Assembly: GCA_947178315.1 (NCBI GenBank) | Contig: CAMWXW010000031.1 | Location: forward strand, 1 to 6,878 | Length of the DNA stretch: 6,878 bases | Direction: 5' to 3' | From: an uncultured Desulfovibrionaceae bacterium | GTDB lineage: Bacteria > Desulfobacterota > Desulfovibrionia > Desulfovibrionales > Desulfovibrionaceae | Shown here: one piece after another, positions 1 to 4,486 of the stretch | Position numbering within the stretch: position 1 is the first letter of the stretch | Layout of the letters: every line of letters begins with the position of its first letter | Program-made: the position numbers and the translations under genes | The notes under the pieces: generated by a model | The model's database searches: none | The model's input: the letters and a program-made list of their open reading frames with translations, nothing else | What the model was told of the DNA's origin: nothing

Positions 1-60
1 TACGCTGGGTATTACTCCCTGTATAAAAATAGTTATACCGATAATAAAGAAAAAGAATGA
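1..60 (+). CDS. Possible 3' end of an upstream gene (C-terminal fragment)
   Basis: Reading from base 1, an open frame gives 19 residues (starting YAGYYSLYKN, hydrophilic Lys/Glu-rich end) and stops at TGA 58-60, 18 bp before the next start codon. A second frame, from base 2, also stays open and gives LGITPCIKIV followed by a Lys/Glu-rich tail. It stops at TGA 80-82, forming an ATGA overlap with the next gene. The third frame stops at 22-24. The fragment is too short to recognise a family or to choose between the frames. The minus strand of this stretch contains no ATG, GTG or TTG start. The layout suggests that the barrel protein gene is downstream in an operon, but this is inference. Confidence 0.3.
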   Translation, partial: YAGYYSLYKNSYTDNKEKE

Positions 61-66
61 GGAAGT

Positions 67-73
67 GAGGGGG
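67..73 (+). promoter_or_regulatory. Shine-Dalgarno for the barrel protein gene
   Basis: A purine-rich GAGGGGG lies 5 to 8 nt (depending on which GAGG/GGGG core pairs) before ATG 79 and supports that start. It would sit inside or just after the end of the upstream frame, consistent with translational coupling. Confidence 0.6.
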
Positions 74-78
74 AAGGT

Positions 79-840
79 ATGATACGTACTGGAATAGTAT
101 ATATGGTTGTAATAATAAGTGTTCTTTCATTTCCATATGTAGGAAGAGCAGAGGAAGAGGATATAGTATCGGATATATTTGCATTCGAATATAAGGAAAG
201 TGCAGAGGAACGTGTACAAGAGGAATTACCACCTCCTAGTAAAGCAATCCCAGAACGTACATCTCAAAATACATGTAAAAGTTTATTAGAGGAATACAGA
301 AATACATCAGTATGGCAGTTTTATATCGGACTCCGTGGTGGAGGTGCAGTAACCGGGACATATGGAGAATTAACAAATAAATCTCGAAACTATGTAGGTT
401 TAGGTGGACACCCAATCATGGGAGGTATGTTTGGTCTTGGTATTCAGACAACGCCAAATTTCACATTTAGAATAGGTGTAGGTGTAGATCACTATTTTAA
501 GACATCTCGTCTTATTACCTCTATAGATACAAAAGACTCACAGCTTATAAATAGTGATACACAAAAGGTAGAAAAGACAAGTATTTTAGGAGAGATGTAT
601 TTTGATTTTCACTCTGGATTGTGGAGTTCATTCTTCCTCAAACTAGCAGGTGGTTACTCATGGGTAACAGTAGATGGTATACGAGAGCAAGCACCAACAG
701 CAGGCTTTGGTTTAGGAGTTCGATGGTATGCTCATAAATATCTCACATTTGATTGGACAATACTAGAAGCAAAGGCGACATTCCTTAAAAATATATCTGG
801 TGAGTTAGGGACACAAATAGGTATCACCTTTCAATACTAG
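79..840 (+). CDS. Predicted outer-membrane beta-barrel protein, OmpA-like/OmpW-like size, unassigned
   Basis: This 253-residue protein begins with a Sec signal peptide: Arg3, a hydrophobic stretch at about 5-20, and a likely cleavage after VGRA at residue 24. An acidic, Pro-containing segment follows (about 25-75: EEE, QEELPPPS), with the only mature-part cysteine at residue 66. From about residue 78 the chain alternates polar and hydrophobic/aromatic residues (WQFYIGLRGGG, FTFRIGVGVDHYF, SFFLKLAGGYSWV, GFGLGVRWYA), as in membrane beta-strands. It ends in GTQIGITFQY, whose alternating hydrophobics and terminal aromatic resemble the C-terminal signal recognised by the BAM complex. About 175 barrel residues would suit roughly eight strands. 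I do not recognise a specific family; porin, adhesin or structural roles are all open. A Skp/OmpH-like gene lies downstream. The export and barrel call is a pattern reading, not a homology result. Confidence 0.7.
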   Translation: MIRTGIVYMVVIISVLSFPYVGRAEEEDIVSDIFAFEYKESAEERVQEELPPPSKAIPERTSQNTCKSLLEEYRNTSVWQFYIGLRGGGAVTGTYGELTNKSRNYVGLGGHPIMGGMFGLGIQTTPNFTFRIGVGVDHYFKTSRLITSIDTKDSQLINSDTQKVEKTSILGEMYFDFHSGLWSSFFLKLAGGYSWVTVDGIREQAPTAGFGLGVRWYAHKYLTFDWTILEAKATFLKNISGELGTQIGITFQY

Positions 841-1065
841 GGGTATAGACTGTGTAAGAATCTCAAGTAGTTCTTGTAGAAAGAGAGAGTATCTTTTAGA
901 AGTCAGAGTATAAGAGGAGAAGAGGGTATCAGTAATAGTTAGATATTCACACTATGATATGCAACACACACATGATAGATATGAAAATTAGTATGTTTAC
1001 TACTTTTTTTACGGCTAGACTTATGCTATACTTATAAAAGAATAGACTTTTTGAGGAGCAAAGAT
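841..1065. other. Intergenic spacer, purine-rich then AT-rich
   Basis: This 225-bp gap between the barrel gene and the OmpH-like gene has a GA-rich first half (about 878-926, with repeated AGAGTAT) and an AT-rich second half carrying the promoter candidate. Only weak stems are visible, such as AAGAA/TTCTT near 857-876, with no T-tract, so no terminator for the barrel gene is called. A 27-codon frame at 954-1037 has no ribosome binding site and was not accepted. Confidence 0.6.
1024..1032 (+). promoter_or_regulatory. Extended -10 promoter candidate for the OmpH-like gene
   Basis: The sequence TGCTATACT carries an extended -10 (TGn followed by TATACT), 33 nt before the ATG at 1066. No good -35 sits at 17 nt, where only a run of T is found. 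A second -10-like TTATAA at 1032-1037 pairs with TTTACG (1008-1013) at an 18-nt spacing. Either could serve; the match is by consensus only. Confidence 0.45.
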
Positions 1066-1599
1066 ATGAATAAATGGCCTGTGACTATTGCAATTCCAAC
1101 GGCGATAGCAGTGTGTGTGGCGCTTTTATCAGTGTTTATAATAGGCGGGAGTAAAGATACGATTGCAGTACTAGACTATAAAAAGATTATATCTGAAAGT
1201 ACAGCAGTGAAAAAGGCCGGAGACTACTTCTCTGAACTTCAAGAGTCATATAAAACAGAGATTGATGGTATTAAAGATCCTAAAGAACAGGTTGCAGTAT
1301 TAGAGCAAAAACAAGCAGACTTTGCAAAGAAAATAGAAGCTCTAGATGAATATCTTAATACAACATTAGAAGAGATTATTTCAAAGTATAGAGCAAGTAA
1401 TTCTATCTCAATAATATTCCCTAAAGATGCTGCTATTAGCTTAGATGGAACACTTGATATTACAAATGCCATCATACAAGAGTTTAATAAAGTTTCATTA
1501 GAGAATAAAGAAATCGAGCAAATTATTAGTAAGAGTGTTCAAGAAGAAGCTCCTGTTCAAAATGAAACAAGTCAACAGCCTGAACAAAGTGCAGAGTAA
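1066..1599 (+). CDS. OmpH/Skp-like periplasmic protein, membrane-anchored
   Basis: The protein has 177 residues from ATG 1066. GAGGAG at 1053-1058, 7 nt upstream, fixes this start; an in-frame TTG at 1051 would lie on the Shine-Dalgarno itself and was not used. Residues about 6-27 form one hydrophobic segment with no clear signal-peptidase site after it, so it may remain as an inner-membrane anchor. TIAVLDYKKIISES (about 32-45) matches the 'hxVhDhxxh' opening of OmpH/Skp proteins. A charged helical region (about 46-110) suggests a short coiled coil. The family-typical ending SIIFPKDAAI..LDITNAII follows, then a Gln/Glu-rich low-complexity tail (about 158-177). Skp proteins chaperone unfolded outer-membrane proteins in the periplasm, which would suit the barrel-protein neighbour, but a chaperone role here is inference. 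The helical arms look shorter than in classical Skp and the usual bamA/lpxD neighbours are absent, so it may be a divergent paralogue. Confidence 0.65.
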   Translation: MNKWPVTIAIPTAIAVCVALLSVFIIGGSKDTIAVLDYKKIISESTAVKKAGDYFSELQESYKTEIDGIKDPKEQVAVLEQKQADFAKKIEALDEYLNTTLEEIISKYRASNSISIIFPKDAAISLDGTLDITNAIIQEFNKVSLENKEIEQIISKSVQEEAPVQNETSQQPEQSAE

Positions 1600-1624
1600 A
1601 GTAGAATCATAGAAACACGTGGCT

Positions 1625-2959
1625 TTACTTCCGTTCTAATAGAGTAACACTTTCACAGTGTACTGTATGAGGAAACATATCAAACGGTGTACTGTGAAGG
1701 ATAGAATACTTCTTCTGTAAAAGAGCACAATCTCGTGCCATTGTACTTGGATTACATGAAATATAGATGATATAACGTGCCTTTGACACAATAAGAGCCT
1801 TGATAACATGAGGGTGAAGCCCTCCTCGTGGAGGGTCGACACATATAGTATCTATATCTTGTATATAACGTGCGTGTATATTTTTCATATCAAGCGCTCT
1901 AAAGAGTGCATCTATTTTGTTCTTCTGAGCATTGTATTGTGCGTATTCTATTGATTCTTTTACAGAATCTATTCCATAGATTTTTGTAGCATGTGTAAAA
2001 CAACTAAGTGCTATACTTCCAACTCCTGTACATATGTCCAGATATGTTCCTTTATGTCTACAAAGTGATTCAACAAAAGAATAGAGTTTATTCATCATAG
2101 TATAGTTATTCTGAAAAAAACTATTCGCACCATATCGTATTTGGATATCTCTATTAGCGATAGGAAGAACATCAGTAAGAAAGGCTTGCTCTTTAGGTGT
2201 TATGTAGTGTTCTCCATATGCAAGAAGAGTCGTACTTGTTCGAATACTGTGTACACAAAGAGCAGAGGGAAAAGCTTCTGTAAAAGCAGAAAATAGTTTT
2301 GTAACAGCATGATAGAAGTGTGAGTTGGGAGTAGTAATACAGTGTATCATATAGCGATTGTGATATGTAGAATAGCGAATGACTAATGTTCTCCAAAATC
2401 CGGTTTTATCATGATAGACAGGGATATTTGATAGAGTAAGTTGTTCTCGTGCAATAGCAAGTAATGTAAGCATATCGGGAGGTATAATAGCACAGTGAGG
2501 TATTGGTACTATGGTATGTGATTGCTCACTATAAAGCCCAATATCTTGCTTCCCTTCCTTTGTATATCCATAATGAAAATCAACTCTATTTCTATATGGA
2601 GTATGTTCATTCATTGTGTGTATTGGATAGCATAGGACATCGTGTTGTTTTGCTATTTTTGAGAACGAGTTTTGCAAGAGTCGTTGTTTATAATGGCATT
2701 GCTCTTGGTAATGGAGATATCGTAATGTACATGCTCCACAGTCTGTATGAGGACAGAGATATGGTCGAGAGGTAGCATTATCTTCAATAAGCCGTACAAA
2801 ATTCGCACGAACATATCGTTTCTTTTCTTCGACAATACGTGCTTCGACTGTTTGTAAAGGGACTGCTCCACTAACGAAATATATCATTCCATCAACTTTT
2901 GCTATCCCTTCGCCCGAGGAAGAGATATCTGTAATTGATACGATTCGTGTACTTGCCAT
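1625..2959 (-). CDS. rlmD: 23S rRNA (uracil-C5)-methyltransferase, RlmD/TrmA family
   Basis: The 444-residue protein is a full-length TrmA/RlmD-family enzyme, which transfers a methyl group from S-adenosylmethionine to C5 of a uracil in rRNA or tRNA. An N-terminal TRAM RNA-binding domain (about 1-58) comes first. Next come four cysteines expected to hold a [4Fe-4S] cluster: Cys69, Cys74, Cys77 (CPHTDCGAC) and Cys156 (PIPHC). FFQNN (281-285), the SAM-binding motif LDICTGVGSIAL (307-318), DPPRGG (375-380), the nucleophile Cys402 in SCNPSTMARD, and the probable base Glu436 in HCESVTLL complete the set. The first cysteine spacing is x4, one less than the x5 of E. coli RlmD. The exact target (U747, U1939 or tRNA U54) cannot be told from sequence alone; the FeS cysteines and TRAM domain favour RlmD over TrmA. 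No Shine-Dalgarno precedes the ATG, yet the TRAM domain begins right there, so the start is probably correct. It converges on the OmpH-like gene with a 25-bp gap. Confidence 0.9.
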   Translation of the reverse strand: MASTRIVSITDISSSGEGIAKVDGMIYFVSGAVPLQTVEARIVEEKKRYVRANFVRLIEDNATSRPYLCPHTDCGACTLRYLHYQEQCHYKQRLLQNSFSKIAKQHDVLCYPIHTMNEHTPYRNRVDFHYGYTKEGKQDIGLYSEQSHTIVPIPHCAIIPPDMLTLLAIAREQLTLSNIPVYHDKTGFWRTLVIRYSTYHNRYMIHCITTPNSHFYHAVTKLFSAFTEAFPSALCVHSIRTSTTLLAYGEHYITPKEQAFLTDVLPIANRDIQIRYGANSFFQNNYTMMNKLYSFVESLCRHKGTYLDICTGVGSIALSCFTHATKIYGIDSVKESIEYAQYNAQKNKIDALFRALDMKNIHARYIQDIDTICVDPPRGGLHPHVIKALIVSKARYIIYISCNPSTMARDCALLQKKYSILHSTPFDMFPHTVHCESVTLLERK

Positions 2960-2981
2960 AGAGATAGATATACGCTATACT
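2953..2981 (+). promoter_or_regulatory. Sigma-70-like promoter for the short membrane protein gene
   Basis: TTGCCA (2953-2958) and TATACT (2976-2981) are separated by exactly 17 nt, close to the sigma-70 consensus at the optimal spacing. The -10 is 35 nt upstream of the ATG at 3017, so a 5' leader of about 28 nt is expected. The -35 box lies on the start codon of the divergent methyltransferase gene. Confidence 0.6.
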
Positions 2982-2995
2982 AGAAAAAAATTCAA
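2967..2995 (-). promoter_or_regulatory. Possible minus-strand promoter for the methyltransferase
   Basis: On the minus strand TTGAAT (2995-2990) and TATATC (2972-2967) are 17 nt apart. Transcription would start about 6-8 nt further on, essentially at the ATG (2959), so the message would be leaderless or nearly so. This matches the missing Shine-Dalgarno but rests on consensus matching in AT-rich DNA. It overlaps the promoter on the other strand. Confidence 0.3.
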
Positions 2996-3004
2996 TGCTT
3001 AGAA

Positions 3005-3011
3005 AAGGGAG
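3005..3011 (+). promoter_or_regulatory. Shine-Dalgarno deciding the start of the short membrane protein
   Basis: AAGGGAG lies 5 nt before ATG 3017, a strong and well-placed ribosome binding site. It is the main reason to accept this short frame as a gene. Confidence 0.65.
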
Positions 3012-3016
3012 TTACT

Positions 3017-3178
3017 ATGCCTTTTTGGGAAATGATGAAAGAGCTTTATGCAAATGCAATGCACTCTACACCCGCAGCATTTGTAGGAGCACCACTTATA
3101 TTTATTTATTTTGCTTGGATAATGTATCGTGCTTGTAAGCAAATCCAACTCTTTATTAAAGAAGATGAGCATCATTAA
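3017..3178 (+). CDS. Short single-pass membrane protein, 53 residues, unknown function
   Basis: The frame encodes 53 residues and ends at TAA 3176-3178. The start (MPFWEMMKEL) is an amphipathic 17-residue segment. A hydrophobic stretch at about 18-38 (AAFVGAPLIFIYFAWIMY) is long enough to cross the membrane once, and a basic then acidic cytoplasmic-looking tail (RACKQIQLFIKEDEHH) follows. The positive residues after the helix suggest an N-out, C-in orientation. Support for it being real: a near-consensus promoter 35 nt upstream, a strong Shine-Dalgarno, placement in a gap between two larger genes, and a hairpin just after its stop. I do not recognise a family. Small subunits of membrane complexes have this shape, but nothing nearby names a partner. 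Confidence 0.65.
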   Translation: MPFWEMMKELYANAMHSTPAAFVGAPLIFIYFAWIMYRACKQIQLFIKEDEHH

Positions 3179-3180
3179 AA

Positions 3181-3217
3181 GCTATTGCTCTTTCTCTTTG
3201 TGAGAGAAGAGCGTAGC
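3181..3217 (-). terminator. Hairpin between convergent genes, likely terminator (possibly bidirectional)
   Basis: GCTCTT-TCTC (3187-3196) pairs with GAGA(g)AAGAGC (3203-3212) through one bulged base. The outer GCTA (3181-3184) and TAGC (3214-3217) extend the stem across a small internal loop. On the minus strand the stem is followed by TTTTAAT, a short T-tract, so it best serves the thioredoxin gene, whose stop is 2 bp away. On the plus strand it sits 3 bp after the small gene's stop but has no real T-tract. Confidence 0.5.
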
Positions 3218-3218
3218 C

Positions 3219-3665
3219 TTACTGAATATATCTCACAAGCTCTTCACGCGAAATAAGTCCGACAACATGCTTGACGAGCATACCATTTTTATAGATGAGA
3301 AGCTGTGGTATAATCCCTATACCTATATCTTGCATGATGCTATGAGAAAGAAGAGATATAGGGTACTGAGGCTTAGTTTCTTTTATAAAGGTATTCAGAG
3401 CATCTAAGTCTTCATCGAGTGATAATCCTTGTATAATAGCACGTTCTCCAAATTCTTTGTGTAGTGAGTTAAGAAGTGGTACTTCTTCCTTACACGGTGG
3501 ACAAAATGAGGCAAATATAGCAAGAATAACAACCTTATCTTTATGAGAACGCACTATTCTCACCATATCTTGTATGGTGTCTACTTTAGAGTATGCATAT
3601 ACCGTAGATGGTGTATAATATACCATACTACATAAGATGATACATAGGAGTAGTATCTTTTTCAT
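3219..3665 (-). CDS. Exported thioredoxin-like thiol:disulfide protein (TlpA/ResA type)
   Basis: This 148-residue protein starts with a signal peptide or anchor: MKK, then a hydrophobic core at about 4-18, with a likely cleavage after VYA at residue 24. No lipobox Cys is present. The thioredoxin fold follows: beta-strand KVVILAIFASF (44-54), the redox motif Cys55-Pro-Pro-Cys58 in FCPPCKEEVPLL, and the cis-proline loop IGIIP (Pro120) followed by QLLIYKNG. The Trp that usually precedes the CxxC is Phe here. TlpA/ResA-type proteins reduce disulfides in the periplasm, often for cytochrome c maturation or envelope protein repair; no cytochrome gene is in view, so the substrate is unknown. AAGGA (3678-3674) lies 8 nt before the ATG. 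The gene starts 46 bp after pgpA on the same strand and is probably co-transcribed with it. Confidence 0.85.
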   Translation of the reverse strand: MKKILLLCIILCSMVYYTPSTVYAYSKVDTIQDMVRIVRSHKDKVVILAIFASFCPPCKEEVPLLNSLHKEFGERAIIQGLSLDEDLDALNTFIKETKPQYPISLLSHSIMQDIGIGIIPQLLIYKNGMLVKHVVGLISREELVRYIQ

Positions 3666-3711
3666 AGTCTATATCCTTTATTATCTTTTAATGAAAGTAA
3701 TACCATACGTA

Positions 3712-4194
3712 CTAGATAGCACTTGATACGAGATAAAGAACAATTCCTGCATATATACCTGCAAATAAATCATCAAGCATTACTCCCCATGCACTATGGA
3801 GTGAGCTATCAGCCCAGCATGCAGGATATGGCTTTAGTGTATCAAATAATCGAAAGAAGAAAAAGCCAAGACAATAGAGTATAACAGTACGTTGATCTAG
3901 GGTGTACTGGAGTTGTGAACTAATAAATATGAATGTACAATACTGTCCCATAGCTTCATCAATCACAACACTAGAAGGGTCATGTTCTGCTGTACCTTGT
4001 GTGTATATTGATGTAGCATATACCCCAATAAAAAAAAGTACACATGTAGCAAGACTAATCCCCCATATACCATAATAATATGCTACAAGAACAATAAAAG
4101 GCATGGTGACAGCTGAACCAACTGTTCCCGATGCAATTGGAAAATATCCGCTTCCGAAGAGTGTGGCACATACTGTAGCTATAGTTTTATTCAT
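3712..4194 (-). CDS. pgpA: Phosphatidylglycerophosphatase A
   Basis: The 160-residue membrane protein matches PgpA in length (family about 150-175) and motifs. PgpA removes the phosphate from phosphatidylglycerophosphate to give phosphatidylglycerol at the inner membrane. Visible signatures are GSGYFPIASGTVGS (14-27), DPSSVVIDEAMGQ (72-84) with the acidic VIDE, FRLFDTLKPYP (114-124), and GVMLDDLFAGIYAG (137-150), where the Asp pair is thought to bind Mg2+. Hydrophobic segments at about 31-60, 85-93, 103-115 and 143-158 suit several membrane spans. AAGGAT (4204-4199) sits about 5 nt before the ATG and supports the start. It is the first gene of a minus-strand pair with the thioredoxin-like gene and diverges from eno. 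Confidence 0.93.
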   Translation of the reverse strand: MNKTIATVCATLFGSGYFPIASGTVGSAVTMPFIVLVAYYYGIWGISLATCVLFFIGVYATSIYTQGTAEHDPSSVVIDEAMGQYCTFIFISSQLQYTLDQRTVILYCLGFFFFRLFDTLKPYPACWADSSLHSAWGVMLDDLFAGIYAGIVLYLVSSAI

Positions 4195-4222
4195 AGATAT
4201 CCTTATACTAACATGGTAGATG

Positions 4223-4237
4223 GAGTAGATAGTACTC
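4223..4237. repeat. Short dyad in the pgpA leader
   Basis: GAGTA-(gatag)-TACTC is a perfect 5-bp inverted repeat with a 5-nt spacer, 29 bp upstream of the pgpA start. It could be an operator half-site pair or a weak leader hairpin; a 5-bp dyad can arise by chance. Confidence 0.3.
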
Positions 4238-4307
4238 TTTGTAATGACAACGGTATAGAGACATATGAGCTATCCATAATGATATAGTAAGAATACAATA
4301 CTCTCAC

Positions 4308-4322
4308 ATGCTATGCAAGCAT
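4308..4322. repeat. Short dyad ATGCT/AGCAT
   Basis: ATGCT-(atgca)-AGCAT is a perfect 5-bp inverted repeat near the middle of the divergent region. Its geometry resembles a small operator, but no regulator is known for it. Confidence 0.3.
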
Positions 4323-4335
4323 AAATAAGATGAGG

Positions 4336-4362
4336 GAGATAGATAAGAAAAGATATCATCTC
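4336..4362. repeat. Bulged 9-bp stem-loop
   Basis: GAGAT(a)GATA (4336-4345) pairs with TATCATCTC (4354-4362) across an 8-nt purine loop, with one bulged A. No T-tract follows on either strand, so it is not called a terminator. Confidence 0.35.
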
Positions 4363-4383
4363 AGTAGAGGATATGATAAGAAT

Positions 4384-4399
4384 TATAGAAAAATCTATA
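4384..4399. repeat. Perfect dyad TATAGA/TCTATA
   Basis: TATAGA-(aaaa)-TCTATA is a perfect 6-bp inverted repeat with a 4-nt spacer, 19-34 bp upstream of the candidate eno -10. This position would suit a regulator binding site; in AT-rich DNA it may also be chance. Confidence 0.35.
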
Positions 4400-4417
4400 G
4401 CAATAGTATAGAATGTC

Positions 4418-4426
4418 TGTTATAGT
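4418..4426 (+). promoter_or_regulatory. Extended -10 promoter candidate for eno
   Basis: TGTTATAGT has the extended -10 form (TGn plus TATAGT). No good -35 is found; TAGCAA at 4398-4403 is a poor match at a 17-nt spacing. A second -10-like TATAAA lies at 4443-4448. The choice is uncertain. The leader from the first candidate would be about 55 nt. Confidence 0.35.
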
Positions 4427-4475
4427 AGCTTAGTAAGCAGTGTATAAAAATACGTCTCATAGTCAAGAGATAGAA

Positions 4476-4481
4476 GAGAGG
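4476..4481 (+). promoter_or_regulatory. Shine-Dalgarno for eno
   Basis: GAGAGG ends 5 nt before the ATG at 4487, a normal spacing. This and the enolase N-terminus (SRISEIYAREILDSRGNPT) agree on the start. Confidence 0.6.
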
Positions 4482-4486
4482 TAGGA

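Larger units (their letters stand above)
4195..4486. other. Divergent intergenic region between pgpA and eno
   Basis: These 292 bp must hold the promoters of both pgpA (-) and eno (+). The stretch is AT- and purine-rich on the plus strand and contains four short dyads, listed separately. A 24-codon frame at 4213-4287 has no ribosome binding site. I find no convincing pgpA promoter by consensus. No tRNA-like or riboswitch-like structure is recognisable. Confidence 0.6.

Noticed and set aside
857..876. Weak AAGAA/TTCTT stem after the barrel gene as a terminator
   Set aside because: The stem has only 5 bp with a long loop and no T-tract.
954..1037. 27-codon frame between the barrel and OmpH-like genes
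   Set aside because: It has no ribosome binding site and would run over the promoter of the OmpH-like gene.
1051..1065. TTG start giving a 182-residue version of the OmpH-like protein
   Set aside because: These bases contain the GAGGAG ribosome binding site for ATG 1066, and the extra five residues add nothing conserved.
1600..1624. Terminator between the OmpH-like gene and the methyltransferase
   Set aside because: The 25-bp gap shows only a 5-bp TAAAG/CTTTA match with a long loop, not enough to call.
2503..2775. 90-codon plus-strand frame inside the methyltransferase gene
   Set aside because: It lies opposite a full-length gene with clear catalytic motifs, shows no ribosome binding site or family features, and fits an antisense shadow.
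4213..4287. 24-codon frame in the pgpA-eno spacer
   Set aside because: No ribosome binding site, no recognisable protein features, and a length expected by chance.
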